A DNA stretch of 8,047 bases, from contig JAHDEU010000057.1 of assembly GCA_020628635.1 (NCBI GenBank), forward strand, positions 1 through 8,047, given 5' to 3'. Each line of letters starts with the position of its first letter. The first letter of the stretch is position 1. The stretch comes from Hellea sp. GTDB lineage: Bacteria > Pseudomonadota > Alphaproteobacteria > Caulobacterales > Maricaulaceae. The notes beneath the pieces are model-generated. The model did no database searches and was not told where the DNA came from. It saw nothing but the letters and a program-made list of their open reading frames with translations. This document shows positions 1 through 8,047 of the stretch, in pieces. A program made the translations under genes and the position numbers.

Positions 1-962
1 TCGCCTTCCTCGATGGAGATGAGCCGTTTCAGGTAGCCCTCGTTCAGCGCTTCGAGTTCCGTGTCGACGCTGATGTCGCCCCAACGATATTCGGACCCTT
101 CGTCCACCGTGAATGTGACGTAGAAATCTTCCTGGTCCGGGGTGAGCTCGGCCACGGCGGAGACGACGCGGAAGTCCGCGAAGCCGCGATTGGTGTAATA
201 GGTCCGCAGCTGTTCGCGATCGAACTCCAACCGGCCCGGGTCGAAATTGTCGTTGCTGGAGAAAAACTTGTACCAAGCCGACTCGGCGGTTGCGATTTCC
301 TTGCGCAGCGTGCGGTCCGAGAACTCGTTATTGCCGATGAAATTGATGCGCTTGATGCCGGTGACCGGACCTTCGCTGATCTCGAAAATCAGGTCGACGC
401 GGTTCTGCGGCTGCTCGACCACCTTAGGCTGCACGGTCGCACCGAACCGGCCCGATTGGCGGTAGAGCTCGATGATGCGGGTGACGTCCTCCTGGACCTG
501 GGCGCGGGTGAAGAGCGCGCGCGGCTCGGCGGAGATCTCGTCATTGATCTTGTCGGTCTTGAGCGACTTGTTGCCCTCGAAGATGACGCGGTTGATGATC
601 GGGTTCTCGATCACCTGGATCAGCACATTGCCGTCGCGCGGGTCGATGATGACGTCCGCGAACAGGCCGGTGCGGTAAAGCGTTTTCAGCGACAGATCGA
701 TCAGCTCGGGGCTGTAGGGATCGCCGGGTGCAAAGCGCAGATAGCTGGCGACCGTATTGGCCTCGACGCGCTGATTGCCGATGACCTGGATGGTGCGGAT
801 GCGTTGCGGCGGTTGCTGGGCCTGTGGTGCTGCCGGGGCCTCCTGCGCGGCGGCAGGCGCGGCGCTCAGCAAGGACGCGAACATCGCTGCCAACAGGGAG
901 AGGCACAGCTGAACGGCTGAACTCCGGCGCGGCGCGCGGCTATCGATATGGTGAGGTCCCAT
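1..962 (-). CDS. bamA: Outer membrane protein assembly factor BamA, N-terminal part (cut by left edge)
   Basis: BamA is the central subunit of the BAM complex, which folds and inserts beta-barrel proteins into the outer membrane. Only the first 320 residues are present; the frame is open to base 1, and the C-terminal barrel lies outside. A signal peptide is clear: a basic n-region (RAPRR, residues 9-13), a hydrophobic core at about 16-35, and a likely cleavage site after APAAA (35-39). A Gln/Pro/Ala-rich linker follows. POTRA-like repeats come next: about 55-121 (begins IRTIQVIGNQRVE), 122-202 (GNKSLKTDKI), 203-290 (INFIGNNEFSDRTLRKEI) and the start of a fourth. The ATG at 962-960 lies 16 nt after the rseP stop and has no good Shine-Dalgarno site, but it is the only start giving a proper signal peptide. 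It is the last gene visible in the leftward operon. Family assignment is confident from the POTRA pattern and the rseP neighbour. Confidence 0.95.
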   Translation of the reverse strand, partial: MGPHHIDSRAPRRSSAVQLCLSLLAAMFASLLSAAPAAAQEAPAAPQAQQPPQRIRTIQVIGNQRVEANTVASYLRFAPGDPYSPELIDLSLKTLYRTGLFADVIIDPRDGNVLIQVIENPIINRVIFEGNKSLKTDKINDEISAEPRALFTRAQVQEDVTRIIELYRQSGRFGATVQPKVVEQPQNRVDLIFEISEGPVTGIKRINFIGNNEFSDRTLRKEIATAESAWYKFFSSNDNFDPGRLEFDREQLRTYYTNRGFADFRVVSAVAELTPDQEDFYVTFTVDEGSEYRWGDISVDTELEALNEGYLKRLISIEEG

Positions 963-978
963 GCGAGGCGATCCGGTG

Positions 979-2157
979 TTAAGAGCGAAGGCTTCCGATG
1001 TAGCCGATGTCGTTGAATGTCAGGAAGAGGAAGAGTGCGGCGAGCACTGCCATACCGAACCTGAACCCGACCTCCTGCTTCTTCTGGCTCAGCGGTTTTC
1101 CCGCGACAGCCTCATAGCCGTAGTAGACCAGATGTCCACCATCGAGCATCGGGATCGGCATTAAATTCGCGAAACCCAGAGCGACCGAAATGCTCGCGCC
1201 GAGCTGCAGCATGGTGACCGCGAAGCCGCGCATTTTCTGGCCGAAAGGCACTTCTGCCTGGACGATATCGACCGTCGCCTTGCCCGTGACAGTGCCGATG
1301 CGCAGCACAGAGCCCAGCTGCTTGGCGTTTTCCTTGCCGGTGAAGATGCGGCCGATATAGCGGCCCGTGGCAGAGAGGACATCGCCGACCTGGGTGGTGC
1401 CCTTGCCGAGCGCTGCGATGGGCCCGTATTCGATCGTCCTGATCGGTACATTCGTATCGCGCTGAATGCCGAACTGGCCGCGCGTCATCGCGCCCCCGAC
1501 GAAATCCTTGTCGTCGATGCGGCGCGGCGCGACGGTCACCGTCAGCTCGAGTCCGTCACGCAGGACCGTGGTATCGATCGGCGTTCCCGCGCGTTGGGAC
1601 ACATAGCCGAGCACCTGGCCCCAGTCGTCAATGCGCTTGTCGTCGAGCTGGATGATCGTATCGCCCGCCATCAACCCCGCCTCTGCCGCGGGCGTGCCTT
1701 CGAGGACTGCACCGATGCGCGGCTCTGCGACGCGCGTGCCGACCCAGGCAAAAGCGATGGCGAAGAGCAGCGCGGCGAGGATGAAATTCGCCACAGGACC
1801 CGCGAGCACGACGAGCGCGCGTTGCCACACGGGCTTGAAGTGGAAGATGTCGGACACATCCCCCTGCTCTGCACGCATCTGCGCGAGCGCTTCGGTGTCG
1901 GGATTGGACGCGGCCCCGCTATCGCCCGCGAACTTCACGAAGCCGCCGAGCGGAATGCGCGAGATGGTCCAGAGCGTGCCCTTCTTGTCGGTGCGCGACC
2001 AGATCGCCTTGCCGAAGCCGATGGAGAAGCGGTCAACCTTGATGCCGAACAGCCGGCCGACGCCGTAATGGCCGAGCTCATGGAAGAAAATCAGCGCCGA
2101 AATCAGCACCACGAACATGAAAGCCGCGAATAGATATGTCGCCAGAGTTGCGAGCAC
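979..2157 (-). CDS. rseP: RIP metalloprotease RseP (site-2 protease, MmpA type)
   Basis: An inner-membrane zinc metalloprotease that cleaves transmembrane segments: anti-sigma factors in E. coli, and the polarity factor PodJ by the Caulobacter homologue MmpA. The substrate here is unknown. Counting from the chosen start (392 aa), the zinc-binding HELGH is at 26-30 inside the first membrane segment. A second segment with GPVANF lies at about 116-139, one PDZ domain at about 140-210, the catalytic-aspartate motif NLMPIPMLDGG at 331-341 (Asp 339), and a last membrane segment near 366-383. There is one PDZ domain, against two in E. coli RseP. I chose the GTG at 2157-2155 because AGGA (2166-2163) lies 5 nt upstream. 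A TTG at 2187 would add ten residues but has no such site, and the first ATG (2118) would cut into the first membrane segment. The gene starts 67 nt after dxr and ends 16 nt before bamA. Confidence 0.95.
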   Translation of the reverse strand: MLATLATYLFAAFMFVVLISALIFFHELGHYGVGRLFGIKVDRFSIGFGKAIWSRTDKKGTLWTISRIPLGGFVKFAGDSGAASNPDTEALAQMRAEQGDVSDIFHFKPVWQRALVVLAGPVANFILAALLFAIAFAWVGTRVAEPRIGAVLEGTPAAEAGLMAGDTIIQLDDKRIDDWGQVLGYVSQRAGTPIDTTVLRDGLELTVTVAPRRIDDKDFVGGAMTRGQFGIQRDTNVPIRTIEYGPIAALGKGTTQVGDVLSATGRYIGRIFTGKENAKQLGSVLRIGTVTGKATVDIVQAEVPFGQKMRGFAVTMLQLGASISVALGFANLMPIPMLDGGHLVYYGYEAVAGKPLSQKKQEVGFRFGMAVLAALFLFLTFNDIGYIGSLRS

Positions 2158-2162
2158 GCTTG

Positions 2163-2166
2163 TCCT
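2163..2166 (-). promoter_or_regulatory. Ribosome binding site deciding the rseP start
   Basis: AGGA within GGTTAGGACAAGC lies 5 nt before the GTG at 2157. The alternative TTG start at 2187 is preceded by GCCCGGA directly abutting it, with no usable spacing. This favours the shorter 392-residue protein. Confidence 0.6.
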
Positions 2167-2224
2167 AACCGCGATTCCCTGCCCCAATCCGGGCTGGCCG
2201 TGGTTTGCCTGTCCGGGCGTGCGC

Positions 2225-3397
2225 TTACAAGTTTACAATCTGCTCATTTGCAGCGCGGCGGGCGAGGCCGTCCAGCGCCACGACATCGGCCATGGCGTCC
2301 GGCGCACAGGAGAAACTCTGACCCTTGGCGAGCGCGTCCAGCGTCTTCTCGCAGGCGCGCGCAATGTCGAGGAAAGCGATCCTGCCCGCGAGGAAGTCCG
2401 CGACAGCGACCTCGTTGGCCGCGTTGAGCACGCAGGGCGCCTGACCGCCCGCCTCCAAGGCTTCGCGCGCCAGTCGCAGAGCGGGAAATCGGACGAGGTC
2501 CGGTTCCTCAAAGGTCAGCGCGCCGAGCGTAGCGAAATCCAGCCGCTCGACGGGCGTTTCCATCCGGTCGGGCCAGCCCAACGCATAGGCGATGGGCGTG
2601 CGCATGTCGGGCGAGCCCATCTGGCTGAGCACCGACCCATCGACATATTCGACCATGGAGTGGATGACCGACTGCGGGTGAACGACCACGCCGATCTCCG
2701 ATGACGGCCTGTCGAAAAGCCAAGCCGCCTCAATGAGTTCGAGCCCCTTGTTCATCAGCGTGGCCGAGTCGATGCTGATCTTCGCGCCCATGGACCATGT
2801 CGGATGGGCGAGCGCGTTTTCGCGGGTGACGGAATGCAGCTCTTGCAAGGATGTTTCGCGGAACGGTCCACCCGACGCTGTCAGGATGAGGCGGCGCACG
2901 CCTTCGGGCTTGTCGTGCTCGAGAACCTGAAAAATTGCGTTGTGTTCGGAGTCGACGGGCAAGAGCGTCGCGCCGTGCCGCTCGACGGCGCGCATGAACG
3001 TCTCGCCCGCGCAGACGAGGCATTCCTTGTTGGCGAGCGCGATGGTGTTGCCCTGCTCCACGGCGGCCAGGGTCGGCTGCAGTCCGGCCGAGCCAACAAT
3101 GGCGGCCATGGTGATGTCGGCCCGCATGGATGCGAGTTCGGCGACGCCTGAGGCGCCAGACAAGACCTTGACGTCAGTCCCCGCCAGTGCGTCGCGCAGC
3201 TCCGGCGCACAGCTTTCATCAGCGATGGCAACGGCTTGCGCGCGGAACTTGACCGCTTGTGCCGCGAGATCTGCCGCGCTGCGATGGGCAGAGAGTCCGA
3301 CGACTTCGAACTCGCCCGGTGCGGCGCGTTCCAGCAGGTCGAGCGTGCTGAGCCCGATGGACCCGGTGGAGCCGAGGATCGTGATGCGCTTGGTCAT
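2225..3397 (-). CDS. dxr: 1-deoxy-D-xylulose 5-phosphate reductoisomerase
   Basis: Converts DXP to 2-C-methyl-D-erythritol 4-phosphate with NADPH and a divalent metal, the first committed step of the non-mevalonate (MEP) isoprenoid pathway. It is cytosolic. The 390-residue length is normal. The NADPH-binding motif GSTGSIG is at 9-15 and LANKE at 121-125. The metal ligands expected from E. coli Dxr (Asp150, Glu152, Glu231) are all present: PVDSEHNAIFQ gives Asp149 and Glu151, and MNKGLELIEA gives Glu220. Active-site histidines are seen in AHPTW (198) and VVHPQSVIHSMVEY (240, 246). The C-terminal NAANEVAVADFL motif (325-336) is typical. The ATG at 3397 sits 9 nt after the cdsA stop; its Shine-Dalgarno site TAGGG (3409-3405) shares bases with that TAG stop, so translation is probably coupled. 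Its products feed UppS, encoded two genes upstream. Confidence 0.98.
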   Translation of the reverse strand: MTKRITILGSTGSIGLSTLDLLERAAPGEFEVVGLSAHRSAADLAAQAVKFRAQAVAIADESCAPELRDALAGTDVKVLSGASGVAELASMRADITMAAIVGSAGLQPTLAAVEQGNTIALANKECLVCAGETFMRAVERHGATLLPVDSEHNAIFQVLEHDKPEGVRRLILTASGGPFRETSLQELHSVTRENALAHPTWSMGAKISIDSATLMNKGLELIEAAWLFDRPSSEIGVVVHPQSVIHSMVEYVDGSVLSQMGSPDMRTPIAYALGWPDRMETPVERLDFATLGALTFEEPDLVRFPALRLAREALEAGGQAPCVLNAANEVAVADFLAGRIAFLDIARACEKTLDALAKGQSFSCAPDAMADVVALDGLARRAANEQIVNL

Positions 3398-3406
3398 GCG
3401 ATGACC

Positions 3407-4240
3407 CTAATGGACCGGCCAGTGATGACCGACGGCCATGAAGAGGAAGGCCGCGACGACAACGGCTGCCATCAGGCTGTCGAGCCGGTCGAGCAGTCCG
3501 CCATGGCCCGGCAGGAGCGTGCCCGTGTCTTTTACATCAAGACGCCGCTTGAATGTGCTCTCCAGAAGGTCACCCAGCACGGAGGCCGCCACGATCGGTA
3601 GTGCCAGAAGGGCCGCGACCCACACCGGCAGACCGATCACCAGGCCGACCAGCGCGGCAACCAGCACGGCAAAGACAGCCCCGCTTATCGCGCCGGACCA
3701 CGTCTTGTTGGGCGAGAGTTTCGGCGCGAGCTTTGGCCCGCCAAACTGCGAGCCGCCGAAATAGGCTCCGACATCGGCTGCGATGACGACGAGGATGATG
3801 AAGACCAGCTGGCTGAAGCCGCGCGTGGAGAAACCGACTTCGGCCCCGCGCAGCAGCACGATCAGCACGGTCGGGATGATAATGTAGGGCAGACCGATCG
3901 CCGTCCACTCGGCATTACCCCGTCGCAAGCGTTCGGCCACGGCCACAAGTGTCGCGACGACCACGGCTGCGACTGCGTAGATCTCCAGCCCCTGTCCAGC
4001 ATAGATCAGCGCAATGGCGAGCCCTGCAAGTGCGATCACCAGCGGCAACCAGCCACCCTCGGGGTCCGACATCCGCACCCATTCATACATCATGCGCGCC
4101 GACAGCAGCCCTACCAGCACTGCCCAGATCCAGCCGCCGAAATAGAATGGCAGAATGCAGAGCGCGAAAAAGGCCAGGGCCGTGACGAGCCTGACGCCGA
4201 GCTCCTTGAACTTCGGAGCGGGTTTGGCGTCAACGGCCAC
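3407..4240 (-). CDS. cdsA: Phosphatidate cytidylyltransferase (CDP-diacylglycerol synthase)
   Basis: An integral inner-membrane enzyme that makes CDP-diacylglycerol from phosphatidic acid and CTP, the branch-point precursor of bacterial phospholipids. It has 277 residues with about seven or eight hydrophobic segments, as in the family. The CdsA signature is complete near the C-terminus (228-254): S-T-F-K-R-R, then K237-D238, then PGHGGLLDRLD (244-254) with the metal-binding aspartates. DVGAYFGG (156-163) and SPNKTW (176-181) are also family motifs. Translation starts at GTG (4240-4238), with a strong site GAGGTGG (4255-4249) 8 nt upstream. That site is made of the last uppS codons (Glu-Val-Ala), and only 3 nt separate the uppS stop from the GTG, which suggests coupling. 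No ATG lies near the N-terminus. Confidence 0.97.
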   Translation of the reverse strand: MAVDAKPAPKFKELGVRLVTALAFFALCILPFYFGGWIWAVLVGLLSARMMYEWVRMSDPEGGWLPLVIALAGLAIALIYAGQGLEIYAVAAVVVATLVAVAERLRRGNAEWTAIGLPYIIIPTVLIVLLRGAEVGFSTRGFSQLVFIILVVIAADVGAYFGGSQFGGPKLAPKLSPNKTWSGAISGAVFAVLVAALVGLVIGLPVWVAALLALPIVAASVLGDLLESTFKRRLDVKDTGTLLPGHGGLLDRLDSLMAAVVVAAFLFMAVGHHWPVH

Positions 4241-4243
4241 GGC

Positions 4244-4972
<729 letters not shown>

Positions 4973-4974
4973 CG

Positions 4975-5529
4975 CTAGACCTGCATGATCTCTTCGGTCT
5001 TCTGCGCGAGCGCGTCGTCGATCTTCTTGACGAATTCGTCGGTCGCGGTCTGCACGTCCTTTTCGTGCGCCTTCTGCTCGTTCTCGCTCATCTCGCCATC
5101 CTTTTCGAGGCGCTTGAGCGTGTTCATGGCGTCGCGGCGGACATTGCGCACGGCGACCTTTGCGGCTTCGGACTTGGCGCCCGCGACCTTGGCGAGGTCC
5201 TTGCGGCGCTCCTCGGTCAGCGGCGGCATGGGGATGCGCAGCGTCTGGCCGTCCATGACCGGGTTGATGCCGAGATTGCTCTGGCGCAGCGCCTTGTCGA
5301 CCGCACCAACCATGGATTTGTCCCAGACGCTGACTGTGAGCATGCGCGGCTCCGGCACGGACACGGAGCCGACCTGGTTCAGCGGCATCTCGGAGCCGTA
5401 GGCAGACACCGTAATCCCGTCGAGCAGCGCGGCGTTGGCGCGGCCCGTGCGCAGGCCTGCGAACTCCTTGCGCATGGAGTCGATCGCGCCGTCCATGCGC
5501 TTGCGGTAGTCTGAAAGCGTGAAGCTCAT
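4975..5529 (-). CDS. frr: Ribosome recycling factor
   Basis: Together with EF-G, this cytosolic factor splits the post-termination ribosome so that subunits can be reused. Its 184 residues match the family's usual 185 or so. The protein begins MSFTLSDYRKRMDGAIDS and contains the hallmark helix segment GLRTGRAN (25-32), then VPEPRMLTVSVWDKS (58-72), PPLTEERRKDLAK (102-114) and VRNVRRDAMN (127-136). The highly charged C-terminal helix is typical. The ATG at 5529 has a good site AGGAG (5542-5538) 8 nt upstream. The gene lies 63 nt after pyrH, and its TAG stop is 2 nt before the proposed uppS start. The pyrH-frr pair is widely conserved in bacteria, which supports both calls. Confidence 0.98.
   Translation of the reverse strand: MSFTLSDYRKRMDGAIDSMRKEFAGLRTGRANAALLDGITVSAYGSEMPLNQVGSVSVPEPRMLTVSVWDKSMVGAVDKALRQSNLGINPVMDGQTLRIPMPPLTEERRKDLAKVAGAKSEAAKVAVRNVRRDAMNTLKRLEKDGEMSENEQKAHEKDVQTATDEFVKKIDDALAQKTEEIMQV
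4979..4982 (-). promoter_or_regulatory. Possible ribosome binding site for the uppS ATC start
   Basis: AGGT, inside the last frr codons (CAG GTC), lies 6 nt before the ATC at 4972. The spacing is good but the match is only four bases. It is the only purine-rich site placed to serve a start that keeps the conserved UppS N-terminus. Confidence 0.35.
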
Positions 5530-5537
5530 ATGGGTCT

Positions 5538-5542
5538 CTCCT
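5538..5542 (-). promoter_or_regulatory. frr ribosome binding site
   Basis: AGGAG lies 8 nt before the frr ATG. The rest of the 63-nt pyrH-frr gap (5530-5592) shows no convincing promoter or terminator hairpin, so frr is probably cotranscribed with pyrH. Confidence 0.65.
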
Positions 5543-5592
5543 ACTCGGTCTGGGCAGTTTCGGGGCGGGTTAGAGGCGTAGTTGCGGTTGTC

Positions 5593-6309
5593 CTAGGACG
5601 TGATGATGGTGGCCGTGCCGTCGCCTGCCATGACGCGGTCCAGCGCGCCGGGTTCGTGCAGCGAGAAGACGATGATCGGAATCTTGTTATCGCGCATGAG
5701 CGACACGGCCGACGTGTCCATGACACGCAGATCGTCGGCCAGCACTTTCTGGTAGCTGAGCGTATCGTAGCGCTTGGCGTCGGGATTGGATTTGGGATCC
5801 GAGTCGTAAACACCGTCCACCTGCGTGCCCTTCAACAACGCATCGCAGTCCATCTCGGCCGCGCGCAGGGCAGCGGCGGTGTCCGTCGTGAAGTAGGGAT
5901 TGCCCGTCCCGGCGGCGAAGATGACGACGCGGCCCTTTTCCATATGGCGGGCGGCCTTGCGGCGGATGTAGGGCTCGCACACCGTCGGCATTGGAATGGC
6001 GCTCTGCACGCGCGTATCGACGCCCATCTGCTCCAGCGCCGACTGCATGGCGAGCGCGTTCATCACAGTGGCAAGCATGCCCATATAGTCGGCTGACGAG
6101 CGCTCGATGCCCGACGCCTGGGCCGACAGCCCGCGGAAGATGTTGCCCGCGCCGATGACGAGACCGATCTGCAAGCCCTTGGCATGGGCATCCGCGATCT
6201 CCTTGGCGACGCGGTTCACCATGTCCGTGTCGATGCCGTAGTCCTGCGATCCCATCAGGGCTTCGCCGGATATCTTCAGGAGCACGCGAGTGTAGCGGTA
6301 ATCAGCCAT
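5593..6309 (-). CDS. pyrH: UMP kinase
   Basis: Phosphorylates UMP to UDP with ATP in pyrimidine nucleotide synthesis. The bacterial enzyme is a hexamer of the amino-acid-kinase fold. The 238-residue length is standard. Visible motifs are LLKISGEALMG (10-20), GAGNIFRG (53-60), the UMP-contact region SSADYMGMLATVMNA (71-85), GTGNPYFTTDTAA (134-146), and the ATP-site segment TQVDGVYDSDP (162-172). MDTSAVSLMRDN near the C-terminus is also family-typical. The ATG at 6309 has no Shine-Dalgarno site (GAAG lies only 2 nt away), and a promoter-like element ends 10 nt upstream, so its mRNA may have almost no leader. It is the first gene of the leftward operon. In many alphaproteobacteria rpsB and tsf precede pyrH; here radA lies upstream on the other strand. 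Confidence 0.98.
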   Translation of the reverse strand: MADYRYTRVLLKISGEALMGSQDYGIDTDMVNRVAKEIADAHAKGLQIGLVIGAGNIFRGLSAQASGIERSSADYMGMLATVMNALAMQSALEQMGVDTRVQSAIPMPTVCEPYIRRKAARHMEKGRVVIFAAGTGNPYFTTDTAAALRAAEMDCDALLKGTQVDGVYDSDPKSNPDAKRYDTLSYQKVLADDLRVMDTSAVSLMRDNKIPIIVFSLHEPGALDRVMAGDGTATIITS

Positions 6310-6319
6310 TGCTTCGCGC

Positions 6320-6347
6320 TATATGGCGCGCGCTCCGCAAAGTCCAA
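6320..6347 (-). promoter_or_regulatory. Candidate promoter for the pyrH operon
   Basis: Reading leftward, TTGGACT (6347-6341), 13 nt, then GCCATATA (6327-6320). The second element matches the Caulobacter housekeeping -10 consensus GCTANAWC at six of eight positions; the -35 match is weak. Transcription would start about 4 nt before the pyrH ATG, which would explain the missing ribosome binding site. This is inference from pattern only. Confidence 0.35.
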
Positions 6348-6415
6348 ATGAAAGCGGGGCGGTTCGAAGCCTCGGCCGCAGTCGCCAAGGCAGCGGAACA
6401 TACAGCGAACAAACC

Positions 6416-6444
6416 TTGCCTGCGCGGGCGACTTCGGCCATATC
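6416..6444 (+). promoter_or_regulatory. Candidate promoter for radA-cvpA
   Basis: TTGCCTG (6416-6422), 14 nt, then GCCATATC (6437-6444). It matches the Caulobacter consensus TTGACGS-N10-14-GCTANAWC at five of seven and seven of eight positions. The -10 element ends 6 nt before the radA ATG, so transcription would begin at or next to the start codon, giving a leaderless mRNA. This fits the absence of a Shine-Dalgarno site before radA. Not proven by sequence alone. Confidence 0.4.
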
Positions 6445-6450
6445 CAACCC

Positions 6451-7857
<1,407 letters not shown>

Positions 7858-7859
7858 TC

Positions 7860-7864
7860 AGGAG
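7860..7864 (+). promoter_or_regulatory. cvpA ribosome binding site
   Basis: AGGAG lies 5 nt before a GTG at 7870-7872. It fixes the start of the following gene and lies directly after the radA stop, so radA and cvpA are probably cotranscribed. Confidence 0.65.
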
Positions 7865-7869
7865 TCCGA

Positions 7870-8047
7870 GTGAGCGCTGCGATCCAAATCATCGGCGCTG
7901 TCAGCATCGGTTCCTATGACTTCAACGGATTCGACGTGGCCGTTCTCGTGCTGCTGCTGGTCTCGGCCCTGTTCGCTTTCTCGCGCGGCTTGTTTGCTGA
8001 GCTGACATCCATTGTGGCGCTCGTATTTTCAGCCGCCGCGACGCTCT
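7870..8047 (+). CDS. cvpA: CvpA family membrane protein, N-terminal part (cut by right edge)
   Basis: The first 59 residues of a small inner-membrane protein, open to the right edge. After a short N-terminus comes FDVAVLVLLLVSALFAFSRG (21-40), then LFAELTSIVALVFSAAATL. This is the family pattern: an Asp entering the first membrane helix, a conserved Ser and Arg-Gly at its end, a Glu about four residues later, and a second helix. CvpA was named for colicin V production in E. coli, and its true biochemical role is not well defined. In many genomes it sits beside purF, which would be expected next but is outside this window. The GTG start at 7870 is supported by AGGAG 5 nt upstream and the 12-nt gap to radA. 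The assignment rests on a short fragment plus context. Confidence 0.85.
   Translation, partial: MSAAIQIIGAVSIGSYDFNGFDVAVLVLLLVSALFAFSRGLFAELTSIVALVFSAAATL

Noticed and set aside
2158..2224. Possible hairpin in the dxr-rseP gap (CCGG arms around GGC/GCC).
   Set aside because: The stem is short and interrupted and has no T-run after it, so it does not support a terminator. The spacing and shared direction argue for read-through into rseP.
1594..2704. Plus-strand open frames of 179 and 195 codons opposite rseP and dxr.
   Set aside because: Both are antisense to genes with intact catalytic motifs, have skewed composition, and have no family resemblance or start signals.

Overview
The window reads as an ordinary, GC-rich alphaproteobacterial chromosome segment, almost entirely coding and without mobile DNA. 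Both halves point to Alphaproteobacteria: the order pyrH-frr-uppS-cdsA-dxr-rseP-bamA, and the pair radA-cvpA. The single-PDZ RseP/MmpA type and the Caulobacter-like promoter elements would suit a Caulobacterales- or Maricaulales-type organism, but the genus cannot be fixed from this sequence.

Layout. Seven genes run leftward on the minus strand from about 6309 to the left edge: pyrH (UMP kinase), frr (ribosome recycling factor), uppS (undecaprenyl diphosphate synthase), cdsA (CDP-diacylglycerol synthase), dxr (DXP reductoisomerase), rseP (site-2 protease) and bamA (outer-membrane protein assembly), the last cut by the edge. Gaps are 2 to 67 nt and several Shine-Dalgarno sites overlap the end of the preceding gene, so this looks like one operon with translational coupling. 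A 141-bp divergent intergenic region (6310-6450) separates it from radA and a partial cvpA, which run rightward.

The leftward operon is a growth and envelope module. Dxr makes the isoprenoid precursors that UppS turns into the lipid carrier for peptidoglycan and O-antigen. CdsA makes the phospholipid precursor. BamA inserts outer-membrane proteins, and RseP carries out intramembrane proteolysis. PyrH and Frr supply pyrimidine nucleotides and recycle ribosomes. On the other side, radA is a recombination and repair helicase and cvpA encodes a membrane protein.

I found no new system. The best lead is uppS: no ATG, GTG or TTG can start a full-length protein, and the best-placed start is an ATC two bases after the frr stop. 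Secondary leads are a pair of divergent, near-leaderless promoter candidates sharing GCCATAT, and the absence of rpsB-tsf upstream of pyrH.
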